From a virus: 64,000 bases of DNA. Positions 31,225-41,025 of this stretch are shown piece by piece. The position numbers were made by a program, and so were the translations under genes. Under the pieces are notes generated by a model that did no database searches, was not told where the DNA came from, and saw only the letters and a list, made by a program, of their open reading frames with translations. Each line of letters begins with the position of its first letter. Position 1 is the first letter of the stretch. The stretch lies in IMG/VR virus record IMGVR_UViG_3300031707_002920, positions 1 to 64,000 of that record; one strand, 5' to 3'.

Positions 31225-31923
31225 ATGATTAAAGACATTCGATTTTTGTCATTCGAAATTGGTACTACTTGTAATCTTTCTAATAAGCATTCTTGGTGCC
31301 CTATCAACGATCAATTACGATATCCTCTGCACGAATCAAAACTACTCTTAAATGATAATGACATTGTAAAGTTCGCTAAATCAGTGATAAGTCGAGGATT
31401 CAATGGTGAAATAGCGTTTCATTACTACAACGAACCATGTTTATCGCCCGATCGCATGAAAAATATCATGAATCAATTACCGGTAGCAAAATTTATATTG
31501 TGGACTAATGGTCTTTTATTAAGAAATCTTGATCAAAAATTAATAAAATCTATGAATCGCGTATGCATATCAATCTACGAACTTGATAAAATGGACTACT
31601 TCAACAACTTTTGTAAGCAATTTTCTAATATGACAGCATCACTGGCTCCCCACGATGCTCGCGCAAATGTTTATAAAGCGCCCGCTGCTAATCCGGGATT
31701 TTGTATACGACCATCACAGACTGAAATAGCTATAAATGCCTATGGAAACTTAAGGATGTGTTGCTCAGATTTTAGAGGCCAAGTAAGCTTAGGAAATATC
31801 ACTCTTGAAGATCATAATTTTTTATTAGATGCTTGGGAAGAAATGGCTATTTTAATACAAGAATATGGATCTCATCTATGTTCTCAGTGCCGTAGCATTC
31901 ATTCACCCTGTATAATGACATGA
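31225..31923 (+). CDS. Radical-SAM/SPASM-like protein, degenerate
   Basis: 232 residues. GTTCNLSNKHSWCPIN lies where radical SAM enzymes have C-x3-C-x2-C, but only two Cys, eight residues apart, are present. FHYYNEPCLSPDRM matches the G-G-E-P-like strand. The C-terminus (LRMCCSDFRGQVSLGNI, LCSQCRS) resembles a SPASM cluster. Possibly inactive or using another cluster. Coupled to the glycosyltransferase that follows. Confidence 0.6.
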   Translation: MIKDIRFLSFEIGTTCNLSNKHSWCPINDQLRYPLHESKLLLNDNDIVKFAKSVISRGFNGEIAFHYYNEPCLSPDRMKNIMNQLPVAKFILWTNGLLLRNLDQKLIKSMNRVCISIYELDKMDYFNNFCKQFSNMTASLAPHDARANVYKAPAANPGFCIRPSQTEIAINAYGNLRMCCSDFRGQVSLGNITLEDHNFLLDAWEEMAILIQEYGSHLCSQCRSIHSPCIMT

Positions 31924-32699
31924 AAATCGGTGCTACTTTACTTGTATATAATGAAATTGATGTAATACATCAAGTAATGCGTCATTATATTCCCGTGCTC
32001 GATTATTTTATCGTGCTTAACAATATGAGCACAGATGGAACTCGAGAAGCTGTTCAATCGTACACGCAGTGTTCTAATGTGACTAATGTAATATTATTGG
32101 ACGTTATATCGAAGACTTATTGGCAAAAAGAATGGGTGACTCGTGCATGTAAGCATCTCATTCAATTGGGCGCAGACTGGATAATTAATTTGGACGCAGA
32201 TGAAATTTATACTGGCAGTATTAGAAATGTTATAGAGCAAGTAGACGCTCAGGGATTTAATCAAATTTATGCGACAGGCGCTTTTTATTATCCTACCATA
32301 TTTGACGACGCGTTTGAATTAAATCCGTTTAAACGTATAACTTATCATGATTCATTTGATATTAAGTATAGTAACGATAAGATGATATTTAAAAAAGATG
32401 GATTTTTGTCTGTCTGTCAAGGCAATCATTGGGCATTCTTTGATGGTATGATAAAACCACGCATGATGCGAACTCAAAATATATTATTACACCATTATCC
32501 AGATAGGTCGGCGCAGCAATTTGCTTCTAAGTATCGGGGTAAATTCTCTGAACAGAAATTGAAGAATATGGGTGTCGGATGGCAAGCTAAAAATCGTATT
32601 TGGTTAGAAGGAGGCGATGAAGCTTTAATACGATATTATAACGACAATGTTGTCTTGAAAGAGAGGGATATAGTAGAAAGGAAATTAATAAATGATTAA
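31920..32699 (+). CDS. Glycosyltransferase family 2-like protein
   Basis: 259 residues: GATLLVYNEIDVIHQVMRHY, NNMSTDGTREAV and WIINLDADEIYTG, the nucleotide-sugar and D-x-D motifs of GT2-type folds. ATGA overlap with the previous gene and overlap with nadD-like gene downstream. Confidence 0.8.
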   Translation: MKIGATLLVYNEIDVIHQVMRHYIPVLDYFIVLNNMSTDGTREAVQSYTQCSNVTNVILLDVISKTYWQKEWVTRACKHLIQLGADWIINLDADEIYTGSIRNVIEQVDAQGFNQIYATGAFYYPTIFDDAFELNPFKRITYHDSFDIKYSNDKMIFKKDGFLSVCQGNHWAFFDGMIKPRMMRTQNILLHHYPDRSAQQFASKYRGKFSEQKLKNMGVGWQAKNRIWLEGGDEALIRYYNDNVVLKERDIVERKLIND

Positions 32700-33285
32700 T
32701 ATAGCTATACTTGGTGGAGCATTCGATCCAATTACTAATGGGCATGTTAAAATTGTCGAGGTCGTTTTAAATTCAAATTGTGCCGACGAAGTCTGGATAA
32801 TGCCTTGTTATAGACATAAATATAATAAGCAAATGGTGACTGCTAATGATCGTTTAAACATGTGTAAGTTGGCTGTAGGACTTAATACCAGGATTAAAGT
32901 ATCAAGTTTTGAGATTCGTTATAGATTTACTGGTGAAGTTTATAATATGTTTAAATTTTTACAATCTAAATTAAGCAGATTAGGGACGTATAGTTTTATT
33001 ATAGGTACGGACAATGCTAATACGATTGATCAATGGTTTAACTATCAAGAGCTATTGACTATTGTTAGATTTATCGTCGTCTCGAGACAAGGTGAGATAC
33101 AAGATCCAAAAGTCGACTGGTATTTAAAACGACCTCACATTTATTTACAGAGTAATGATATACCTGAAATCTCATCAACTCAAATAAGAAATGCTATAAA
33201 GTCGCACGATGATGTATTTGTTAGAAAAAATGTAAATCCTGAAGTTTTAGATTATGTTCATAAGAATAAATTTTATATTAGTTAG
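32692..33285 (+). CDS. nadD: Nicotinate-nucleotide adenylyltransferase-like protein
   Basis: 197 residues: AILGGAFDPITNGH (G-x-F-D-P-x-x-x-G-H), FIIGTDNANTIDQW and the I-S-S-T-x-I-R motif, all in NadD order. NadD adenylylates nicotinate mononucleotide in NAD synthesis. NAD-restoring genes are now known as phage counters to NAD-depleting defence; that role here is inferred. Confidence 0.85.
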   Translation: MINIAILGGAFDPITNGHVKIVEVVLNSNCADEVWIMPCYRHKYNKQMVTANDRLNMCKLAVGLNTRIKVSSFEIRYRFTGEVYNMFKFLQSKLSRLGTYSFIIGTDNANTIDQWFNYQELLTIVRFIVVSRQGEIQDPKVDWYLKRPHIYLQSNDIPEISSTQIRNAIKSHDDVFVRKNVNPEVLDYVHKNKFYIS

Positions 33286-33336
33286 ATAAAAGCATTAATT
33301 ACAGGACCTTTTTAAAAATTTAATTAGGAGGATCAC

Positions 33337-33666
33337 ATGGCTATTAAGAAAGCAGTCGTATTACCGAGCGGTGTTGAATTGCCTGAAGCGTACCATAAAG
33401 TTATTGCTATAAACAATATTCGAAATGGTACTGACAATCGAGTATTGTACGAAGTAGCAGTGTACAAAGATAGCACTGCAAGAACAGCTAATAGAGGATC
33501 TGTTTTACAATTTACTATTCCAGTTACTGGTGACGATACTGCTAGATTTTTTGGAATTGATGTATTGAGTGTTGCGGGCGTTAATCAAGTTAAACAATGT
33601 TACGAACATTTAAAAACTCAAACAGCTAGAGATATTGATTATAGAGTCGATACTCTTGATGTATAA
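33337..33666 (+). CDS. Protein of 109 aa, unknown
   Basis: ATG 33337 with TTAGGAGGATC upstream, the strongest RBS in this part, suggesting high expression. Beta-rich, no motif recognised. Followed directly by a terminator. Confidence 0.7.
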   Translation: MAIKKAVVLPSGVELPEAYHKVIAINNIRNGTDNRVLYEVAVYKDSTARTANRGSVLQFTIPVTGDDTARFFGIDVLSVAGVNQVKQCYEHLKTQTARDIDYRVDTLDV

Positions 33667-33694
33667 AAAAACTAAATAAAATCAATTTTAATGT

Positions 33695-33727
33695 AAGCTG
33701 TTTGTCTAAAGATAAACAGCTTTTTTT
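33695..33727 (+). terminator. Intrinsic terminator
   Basis: AAGCTGTTT, loop GTCTAAAGAT, AAACAGCTT and seven Ts. No upstream competing segment, unlike the three attenuators. Confidence 0.85.
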
Positions 33728-34036
33728 ATGTTAGCTCTCTTAACTATAAAGTTATGTATTTAATCATAATAAAATTTGTTATATAAATTTAATACTGATA
33801 AGCATTTTCGTATGTCTGTAGTCACGAAACAATTATTTATTTCATCTATATGGCGACATATATGCAAATATGACATGTATATATTTTTAGATTAGCAGAG
33901 AGTGTTTTCAATTTTACAATTACATCTTCGCCAAACTGTCGAGTAAAATACACAATTAAAACTCACAAGTATTAACAAATATTATTATTAGCGATTAATA
34001 TAGTCGGTCTTCAAGTTTTAAATTGACAATATAATT
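33728..34036 (+). promoter_or_regulatory. AT-rich intergenic region before the primase
   Basis: About 300 bases without a gene. Contains several TATA-like boxes and AATTGACAATATAATT just before the primase start. Probably carries the promoter of the replication block; no precise site can be fixed. Confidence 0.35.
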
Positions 34037-35173
34037 ATGTATTACTCTAAGTTAGAGTTACAAAAGATTTATCAAAAGATAGATATCGATAAATTTTTTA
34101 AACATTACAATACTAAGATAGATAGTCAATTTGGCGATGAACTTAGAATGTGCTGCATCTTACCAGGTCATAAAGATAATTCACCGTCTGCAAGTTTTAA
34201 CGTAAAGAAGGGCATATATAATTGTTTTGTTTGTGGTGGAAAAAATTTTTTTACGCTAGTTCAAGAATTAGAAAGTTTGAAATCTTTTAAGAATAGTGTT
34301 GAATTCGTTAAAAAAATGATCGGTTATGATAGTGATGAGACTACTCAAATAGATAATTTATTAGACGAATTGAAAGATATAAGAAATGAAGAAGACATTG
34401 AATTAGAAAAACTAGAATATATAGAAATAGATTTTGTCAAGCACTTAGAATTCGAAAATGCTTTTAAATACTTTAGTAAAGTTAAAAAACGCGTTAATAA
34501 GCAAATGATAGATTTTTGGCATTTAAAATATGCAACGAGTGGTTATTACAAGGGTAGATTAATCGTTCCAATTACTGTCGACAATAGAGTCATGTCTTTT
34601 GCAGCTCGTGATATGACCGGTAAAGCAAATAGGTGGTTAAAGTTATTAAAACAAGCAAAAAAAGATAGGCTGACTATAACAGAAATCGCAGAATTAAAAA
34701 TAAAGTATGAGTGTAAAAAGATATTATATCCGCCCGTCATCGATAAGGATAGTGAAATAGTTCATAAAGATAACATAATTTATGGTACTCATGTAAAATT
34801 TCTATTGTTTAATTTTGACAATGCAGTCGGCACAAATAAAGATTATGTTATTTTAGTTGAGGGTGTTTTTGATTGTATGAGATTGTTTTCGTGGGGATTC
34901 AATGCTGTCGCTCTATGTGGTACAAAGTTGAGTTCATACAACAGGTCATTATTACTCAGACATTTTGATAAAATATTCGTAGCACTCGACAATGATGCTG
35001 ATAAGACAAAGAATGCGGGACAAGTGGCTGCACAATCAATTATAGACAGTCTTAAAGCTGAAGTTGATGTTTATAATATAGTTTTACCGTCAAACAAAGA
35101 TCCTGATGAATGTACTCTAGAACAATTTACACATTGTTTTAATGAGTCAATGAATGAAAAAATAATTTTTTGA
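34037..35173 (+). CDS. dnaG: DnaG-type DNA primase
   Basis: 378 residues. N-terminal zinc motif (CCILPGHKDNSPSASFNVKK, then YNCFVCGG), RNA-polymerase-like middle, TOPRIM domain VILVEGVFDCMRLFSWGFNA with the D-x-D-like FVALDNDAD. Shorter than bacterial DnaG, lacking the helicase-binding C-terminus. Starts the replication/transcription block. Confidence 0.88.
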   Translation: MYYSKLELQKIYQKIDIDKFFKHYNTKIDSQFGDELRMCCILPGHKDNSPSASFNVKKGIYNCFVCGGKNFFTLVQELESLKSFKNSVEFVKKMIGYDSDETTQIDNLLDELKDIRNEEDIELEKLEYIEIDFVKHLEFENAFKYFSKVKKRVNKQMIDFWHLKYATSGYYKGRLIVPITVDNRVMSFAARDMTGKANRWLKLLKQAKKDRLTITEIAELKIKYECKKILYPPVIDKDSEIVHKDNIIYGTHVKFLLFNFDNAVGTNKDYVILVEGVFDCMRLFSWGFNAVALCGTKLSSYNRSLLLRHFDKIFVALDNDADKTKNAGQVAAQSIIDSLKAEVDVYNIVLPSNKDPDECTLEQFTHCFNESMNEKIIF

Positions 35174-35291
35174 AAAAAAGTATGTACATCGAACAATTTA
35201 TAAATTATTTATAATTAGTATAGGTTATTTTTGTTTAAATGGATTCTCGCTTCGTCGACTCATTAACAATCTACTGTCGGGAGGGGATTTC

Positions 35292-36038
35292 ATGCCGATT
35301 ATAACTGATGAATCTTTGATTGCACAATACAGATTGCCACAGACTACAGAAACGAAGCAAACACGAATTTTTAAAATATTATTAAATCGCAGACGCGAAA
35401 ATGATAGTAAAAATTCATGGCATATAGTCATTAAAAAATACGTTAAATGGCGCATATCGAAATCAAAACACGGATTTGATATATACGATGAAGACGATCT
35501 GTACCAGCGCTGTCTATGCTGTTTATACAAGGCTGTATCTGAAAAATTTGATTTCGATTACGGCGTAAAGTTTTCTACTTATATGTACACAGCATTGGAG
35601 AAGACAGTTAATAGAGTTATGGTCGAACTTCGAAAAAAGAAGCGCACAGTCGAAGTCAATTTTGAAATTGACGGTAAGATCGTCAGTAAACGATTAAGTC
35701 CTCGATCTTTTACGGATAGCTTACAAGAGCCTGTTAATAGCGATGAACATTCAATAACATTGAGCGAAGTAATACCTGACAAAAGTGATGATATATCTGA
35801 AGATGAAGGCGAAATTGCAGAAGCTATACTTGATAAATGTAAAAAATATCTATCGCCGATGCAATATGACATATTTATAAGAAGTAATATTCAAGGTTTA
35901 ATTTCTGGTAAAGAATTGGCAAAAAAATATAATAAATCAGAACCCACAATATCAGCTATTAAAAAACGAAAAATCGCTAGAGCATTAGAGAAAATTAGAA
36001 ACGAAACCATTGAAGAGTTCAATCTTGCAGTTCATTAA
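35292..36038 (+). CDS. RNA polymerase sigma-70-like factor
   Basis: 248 residues. Region 2-like stretch (DIYDEDDLYQRCLCCLYKAV, then FDYGVKFSTYMYTALEKTV), basic linker, and a C-terminal region-4 helix-turn-helix (SGKELAKKYNKSEPTISAIK). Probably directs transcription of phage late or middle genes. Confidence 0.8.
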   Translation: MPIITDESLIAQYRLPQTTETKQTRIFKILLNRRRENDSKNSWHIVIKKYVKWRISKSKHGFDIYDEDDLYQRCLCCLYKAVSEKFDFDYGVKFSTYMYTALEKTVNRVMVELRKKKRTVEVNFEIDGKIVSKRLSPRSFTDSLQEPVNSDEHSITLSEVIPDKSDDISEDEGEIAEAILDKCKKYLSPMQYDIFIRSNIQGLISGKELAKKYNKSEPTISAIKKRKIARALEKIRNETIEEFNLAVH

Positions 36039-36081
36039 CAATTTCGTAAATCAATGAAGAAATTTTGTTAATGAATTATAT

Positions 36082-36594
36082 ATGAGTAAAAACAAAAATT
36101 GGTTCGTTCTTTTCGTAATGCAAGGTAAAGAATTTTATATTAAAGACAAACTTCTCCAACTAGTAGAAGATAAAAAAATTGACGATGTTTTATTACCAAC
36201 AATTAAAGAAATATCTGAAGTCCGCAGGAAGAAAATAGTCAGAAACCTTCCAGTATATCCAAGCTACTTGTTCATCCACGCTTGTCTTACAAGTGACATC
36301 AAATCAGCGATCCTCGAAACAAACTTCGTAGTAAAATTTTTAGGCGTCAACCATCCACGACCAATTAAAGATGAAGAAATGGACATTGTAAGAGCTATTG
36401 CCGGAAATTGTAAAATTAATAGCGCGTTCAAATTTAAGATCGGTGATATGATAGAAATATTAGGCGGTCATTGTAAAGGACTATCGGGTAGAGTGGTTGA
36501 TATCCTCAACGTCAATAACTTAAAAATAGAAATTCAAATTTTTAATAGGGCTATTTATACTGATTTACGAATAGAAGACGTCAAAGTGGCATAA
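36082..36594 (+). CDS. NusG/RfaH-like transcription factor
   Basis: 170 residues: N-terminal NGN domain (WFVLFVMQGKEFYIKDKLLQ, VYPSYLFIHA) and C-terminal KOW domain (FKIGDMIEILGGHCKGLSGR). NusG proteins bind RNA polymerase and change pausing and termination. A phage paralogue could change read-through at the three attenuators; this link is inferred. Confidence 0.88.
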   Translation: MSKNKNWFVLFVMQGKEFYIKDKLLQLVEDKKIDDVLLPTIKEISEVRRKKIVRNLPVYPSYLFIHACLTSDIKSAILETNFVVKFLGVNHPRPIKDEEMDIVRAIAGNCKINSAFKFKIGDMIEILGGHCKGLSGRVVDILNVNNLKIEIQIFNRAIYTDLRIEDVKVA

Positions 36595-36732
36595 GACATC
36601 TCACAGTCATCAATTTGATAAAAAGAAAATTATACGCATAACACACGATCTTATACTGACTCTTCGATAATTCATTCTAAACTTATAAAAACATTGTAAG
36701 ATTTAGTATATACTTTACTTAAGAGGTGTTGT

Positions 36733-37617
36733 ATGAGAATTAAAAAAAAATTAGCTTGCAAAATTTGTAGTGGATTAAATTTTCATCCTGATCAAGTTGA
36801 AATTTTACTTGAAAAAGCATTTAAGTGTGAATATTGTAATGAGACATTTTTTGACAAAATTAACAAAGATCGAAAATATTGTAATGAATGTCAGTTATTA
36901 GCTAATAATAAAATCACAGGTAGATCACAATGTAGAAATAAAACAACGTCTAATTTCATAAAATATAATGGTATAACATTTAGAAGTTCTTGGGAAGCGC
37001 TAGTCGCACAACGCTTGCATAAATCACTATTCAAATATGAATATGAAAAATATAAGTTTTTTCTTAATGACAAGTTAGGTCACTATATACCTGATTTTTA
37101 TATTCCAGAAAAAGATGTATTTATTGAAGTAAAAAGTCAATGGTTATATAATTCAAGACAAAAAGTTGTAGAATTTAGAAAAAAATATCCTGAAAAAAAG
37201 TTATATGTTATTGAACCAATGGACGAATTTAGCATGATGATGATGATGCAATATTTATATGGATTATCACATTATGATTTTAATTCAATTGATGAAAAGT
37301 ATATTGAAGATAAAATAAAATATACATGTATGTTAATGATTGATGAGATAATAGAACTTCTTCGTGAAACGAATTATAAAGAACATAAAGAACGCAAACC
37401 CATTGATAAACAACACTTAATAGAAGAAACAACAGATGTTTTTATTTTTTTAATGAATATATTACACTTATTAAAAATTGATCCTAAAACGTTCATTCAT
37501 ACAGTTAAACAAAAATATACATTAAATAGATTTAGAATATTGTTTCCAAAAATTAAATTCAAATCAATTTCTTCTTTTGCAACAGATTTTCATATAAGTT
37601 CTTTAAAAAGACAATGA
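36733..37617 (+). CDS. PD-(D/E)XK endonuclease fused to MazG/dUTPase-like domain
   Basis: 294 residues. Zinc ribbon (CEYCNETFFD, YCNECQ), then an endonuclease core GITFRSSWEALVAQRL, YIPDFYIPEKDVFIEVKSQW (D-x-E-x-K), and from about residue 195 an all-alpha NTP-pyrophosphatase-like domain (MLMIDEIIELLRETNYKEH, LIEETTDVFIFLMNILHLL). Could be a homing endonuclease fused in frame to a dimeric dUTPase-type enzyme. Confidence 0.65.
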   Translation: MRIKKKLACKICSGLNFHPDQVEILLEKAFKCEYCNETFFDKINKDRKYCNECQLLANNKITGRSQCRNKTTSNFIKYNGITFRSSWEALVAQRLHKSLFKYEYEKYKFFLNDKLGHYIPDFYIPEKDVFIEVKSQWLYNSRQKVVEFRKKYPEKKLYVIEPMDEFSMMMMMQYLYGLSHYDFNSIDEKYIEDKIKYTCMLMIDEIIELLRETNYKEHKERKPIDKQHLIEETTDVFIFLMNILHLLKIDPKTFIHTVKQKYTLNRFRILFPKIKFKSISSFATDFHISSLKRQ

Positions 37618-37668
37618 ACTAACTTTTATTTTTAACAAGACATTGTAAATTTATAGGACTATATTATT

Positions 37669-38793
37669 ATGAGAATTGGCTATTCAGCATGGGGATTTAT
37701 AGGTGATGGACTCGTAGACTCTCCAGACGGTGGACGTTTAACAAGAGCATTGCTTATTGAACACTTACTTAAAGAAAACTACGACATTATGTGGTTACAA
37801 GAAAATCGTGATGTCGATTATCATAGCATGCCATTATTTAGGCTCTCAGTAAGTAAATCTTACAAAGATGAACAAAGACAAACGCTTTGTAAAATAAAAT
37901 ATGATAATGGTTTTCCACAAATTGATGTATTATTCCTTGAATGGCGATGGAAAATACCGGGCAGGAATTGTGACGTTTCTATTGAAGATGCTAAATACAC
38001 TCCAGATTATGATAGACAGACGCAATTACTATTACATTACATCAACATGTCAACTAAAATTATCATTTGGGATAAGGATGAAAAACTCACTTTTAATGAC
38101 GAACATTGGCTTGATCATCATAAGAAGCATCAATTTCAAGTCACAATATTGTCGCCTGCGATTTATCCTCCTAAGATAATCTTCGAACGAAAAACGCTAT
38201 TGTTTCCGTGTCAGTTAAGTAAGATAAAGGGCACTAAAATAAACAAACGATACGAATATCTTATTGGTTATGTTGGTTCTCAGTATGAGCGCGATGACCA
38301 GATCTATAAATATATCAATCCTTTTTCTTTTCAATGGGCTCAATTAACTAAACAACTGCAAGTGATATTTGTCGGCAATTGGTTAAAATATGATGATCAG
38401 GCTAAGAGAAATTTAGTCAATTTTCCGCATATTAAATTTGAAGATAGAATCTTACCAAAAGATATGGGAACTATTTATAGTAAATGTTTGGCTTCAGTCT
38501 TATTATGCAAACAAAACTATGCACGGCATTGTCACATAACACAGAGGATTTATGAACTTGCAATGAACGGCGTGATTGCTATCGGCCTTAAAGAGCAAAT
38601 AGACATTGATAAATTTATTAATAAGTCACTCATAATTTCAGATGCTTATGATCTTGTACAAGTGATCGACATGCTGCGCAGGTCGTCAATTGATTTTCGA
38701 CAGCAAATATTAGATGAGCATATCGAAAGATTAGAACCATTTGATATAAACAATGTCATGAACAAGTTTAGAGAAGTACTAAGCCATGCATAG
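37669..38793 (+). CDS. Glycosyltransferase-like protein
   Basis: 374 residues with a GT-B-like C-terminal half: YLIGYVGSQYERDD, VIFVGNWLK, ILPKDMGTIYSKCLASVLLC and ITQRIYELAMNGVIAIGLKE. Comparable with 18057. Overlaps the helicase start by eight bases. Confidence 0.65.
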   Translation: MRIGYSAWGFIGDGLVDSPDGGRLTRALLIEHLLKENYDIMWLQENRDVDYHSMPLFRLSVSKSYKDEQRQTLCKIKYDNGFPQIDVLFLEWRWKIPGRNCDVSIEDAKYTPDYDRQTQLLLHYINMSTKIIIWDKDEKLTFNDEHWLDHHKKHQFQVTILSPAIYPPKIIFERKTLLFPCQLSKIKGTKINKRYEYLIGYVGSQYERDDQIYKYINPFSFQWAQLTKQLQVIFVGNWLKYDDQAKRNLVNFPHIKFEDRILPKDMGTIYSKCLASVLLCKQNYARHCHITQRIYELAMNGVIAIGLKEQIDIDKFINKSLIISDAYDLVQVIDMLRRSSIDFRQQILDEHIERLEPFDINNVMNKFREVLSHA

Positions 38794-40405
38794 ATTTGAC
38801 CAAAAAAATGTGTCTGATTTCTTTCCGTATCCGACATATAGACAGTATCAATTAGAGACCATTAATAAAATTCAACAACATTTTGTTGATGGTGTTAAAG
38901 ACATTATTATAGAGATGCCTACTGGTTCTGGAAAATCGCCTGTAGCAATTGCATGTGGATTATGGTCAGAGAATTCTTATTGTTTAACTTCACAAAAAAT
39001 CTTGCAAGATCAATATATTAAAGATTTCACTGAAGATTACAGGATTTCTGTGTTGAAAGGTCGCAGCAATTATGAGTGCACATTTTTGGGTGATCCTGCA
39101 ATGTGTAACGAGTGCTATGAACCTGCCAGAAAGCAATGTTATAAAAACGGAACGTGCCTTTATCAGATTGCTAAGAAAAGAACAATTAATTCTATTATAG
39201 CGTTGATGAATTATTCATACTTTCTGAATGTGACAGATTGTGATCCTAATAAATCGTTCGGTAAGAAGAAATTGTTGATTTGTGACGAGTGTCACTCGCT
39301 TGAGGGCGAGCTTATGGGGCAGGTCGAGTTCATTTTATCAGAATTTATGTTTAAGCGATCAGGGTATCCTGTTGCTATTCCCACATATGAATCATTAGAT
39401 CAATATGAAGCGTGGATAAAAGAAAATATAGAACAAGTGCAAGCGATTTTAAAGAAAAAAAATGATGAGTTAGATAGTTTGAATAGACAGCGAGTGAGTC
39501 TTAGTCGTGAATCTTTTAATTTTAAAAAAATGTCAGGAGAGACGGCTGAACTAGTGTCGCAAGTTGAAGAAATTGATCGTCTTTATCGACGAATGAATAC
39601 GTTTTTGAATACTATAGGTTTAGTTGAATGGGTGTTTACGGTCGAAAGAACTGAAAAATTAAAGATGAAGAAAGTGATTTTTAAACCATTGACGATTAAT
39701 TTATTTGCACCCGATTGTTTATTAAATTACGGTGAACAACGACTTTACATGTCAGCTACTATTTTAGATAAAAAGAGTTTTTGTCATAGTCTTGGTATCA
39801 ATTGTGATGAAGCTGCTTTTATAAGAGTGCCATCAACGTTTCCTGCTAAAAATCGGAAGATATTTTTTACAAATTCTGGTTTTATGAACTTAGCGAATAT
39901 CGACGATACGTTACCAAATATTGTCAGAGACTTGAAAAAAGCACTGGCATATCATAAGTCTGAAAAAGCACTAGTGCATTGTCATTCATATAAGATTGCA
40001 AATTACATACAAGAAAATTGTCATGACCATCGGTTGATTTTTCATAATTCAGAGAATCGTGAAAAGATGCTTCAAAAGTTTATGCAATCGACAGATCCTA
40101 TGGTTTTAGTTTCGCCGTCTATGACTGAGGGTCTTGATCTTAAAGATGACTTAGCACGTTGGGAAATTATAGTCAAAGTACCGTATTTATATTTGGGTGA
40201 TAAACAAGTATCTAGAAGAATGGCAATTGATCCTGATTGGTACAATTGGCAAACATGCCTGACACTGGTTCAGAGTTACGGTCGCATTTTTAGATCAGAG
40301 ACTGATTGGGGAACAGTATATGTATTTGATAGTGGAGCAAGAGGATTTATACAACGTAATGTAAGTATTTTACCACAATGGTTTATCGACGCTTGTCAAT
40401 TTTAA
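38786..40405 (+). CDS. DinG/Rad3-type superfamily 2 helicase
   Basis: 539 residues. Walker A IIIEMPTGSGKSPVAIACGL, DEAH-type box ICDECHSLEGE, iron-sulfur Cys set (YECTFLGDPAMCNEC, CYKNGTC), motif V/VI TEGLDLKDD and QSYGRIFRS. Family members are 5'-3' DNA helicases. Its last nine codons (WFIDACQF and stop) are duplicated at 41379. Confidence 0.88.
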   Translation: MHRFDQKNVSDFFPYPTYRQYQLETINKIQQHFVDGVKDIIIEMPTGSGKSPVAIACGLWSENSYCLTSQKILQDQYIKDFTEDYRISVLKGRSNYECTFLGDPAMCNECYEPARKQCYKNGTCLYQIAKKRTINSIIALMNYSYFLNVTDCDPNKSFGKKKLLICDECHSLEGELMGQVEFILSEFMFKRSGYPVAIPTYESLDQYEAWIKENIEQVQAILKKKNDELDSLNRQRVSLSRESFNFKKMSGETAELVSQVEEIDRLYRRMNTFLNTIGLVEWVFTVERTEKLKMKKVIFKPLTINLFAPDCLLNYGEQRLYMSATILDKKSFCHSLGINCDEAAFIRVPSTFPAKNRKIFFTNSGFMNLANIDDTLPNIVRDLKKALAYHKSEKALVHCHSYKIANYIQENCHDHRLIFHNSENREKMLQKFMQSTDPMVLVSPSMTEGLDLKDDLARWEIIVKVPYLYLGDKQVSRRMAIDPDWYNWQTCLTLVQSYGRIFRSETDWGTVYVFDSGARGFIQRNVSILPQWFIDACQF

Positions 40406-40689
40406 GTAGAGCAGCTATATCAATCTACGCAAAGCAGGTTGATTATAAAAGTTATGAGAACTACAATTGAAGTAGCTCCTGATAAACGAAGAATTTGGCG
40501 ACAATGGTGTAAGAAATTTAAATTAAGTAGTGTAAAGTTATTTGATAAATTAATTGAGAAGATCGAGCAACGACAACAACAAGAGTTTTATAATTCATTG
40601 CCAAGACCTATAAAATATGTTAAGCCATTGGAAAATAAAAGAATTAGGAAATTTGTATACAAAAAATAGGTTCATATAATAACTAGTTG
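40376..40689 (+). repeat. 314-bp direct repeat, copy 1
   Basis: Identical, with no gap, to 41379-41692 (offset 1003 bases). Covers the end of the helicase gene, the 71-aa gene, and AACTAGTTG, where the two copies join different cassettes. Confidence 0.92.
40454..40669 (+). CDS. Basic protein, 71 aa, copy 1
   Basis: ATG 40454 (an in-frame TTG lies at 40439). MRTTIEVAPDKRRIWRQWCK, basic helical, ending RIRKFVYKK. Probably nucleic-acid binding. Duplicated exactly at 41457. Confidence 0.6.
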   Translation: MRTTIEVAPDKRRIWRQWCKKFKLSSVKLFDKLIEKIEQRQQQEFYNSLPRPIKYVKPLENKRIRKFVYKK

Positions 40690-40725
40690 CACGCAATAGG
40701 CCGCGAACCATGTTGGAGGTGAATT

Positions 40726-40959
40726 TTGGAAACGAGAATTATTCGTAACGCCAGTTGTAAATGTAGCGATTGCATGGGACCGGAGCGGGGTATCTGCCCT
40801 CGTAAGGGTTTCCAAAATTCACGGAGCACTAAGGAGTCGCGGCCTACAGTCCGGCGAAACGCCCGTGCAACAGACAAAGTGCGCCATGTAGATGATGGCC
40901 GTGTCGTTCCAGTAGATGGGTATGGTCAGCACAGCCACCCCGATTTTTTTCACGATTGA
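40726..40959 (+). CDS. Cassette 1 ORF, 77 aa
   Basis: TTG start 40726 behind TTGGAGGTGAA. Cys cluster near the N-terminus (CKCSDCMGPERGICP). The frame passes the CAAC box at 40868 and ends in the palindrome, so the last 30 residues may be attC-derived. Function unknown. Confidence 0.5.
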   Translation: METRIIRNASCKCSDCMGPERGICPRKGFQNSRSTKESRPTVRRNARATDKVRHVDDGRVVPVDGYGQHSHPDFFHD

Positions 40960-41025
40960 TTACGGCGCACGTTTGTCAACCGTTGTTTGCAATTGTCAAT
41001 TTCTCTTATATACTGAGGTGGCGCT

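Noticed and set aside
33695-33727. Fourth attenuator
   Set aside because: No upstream segment competes with the terminator stem and no leader ORF matches it.
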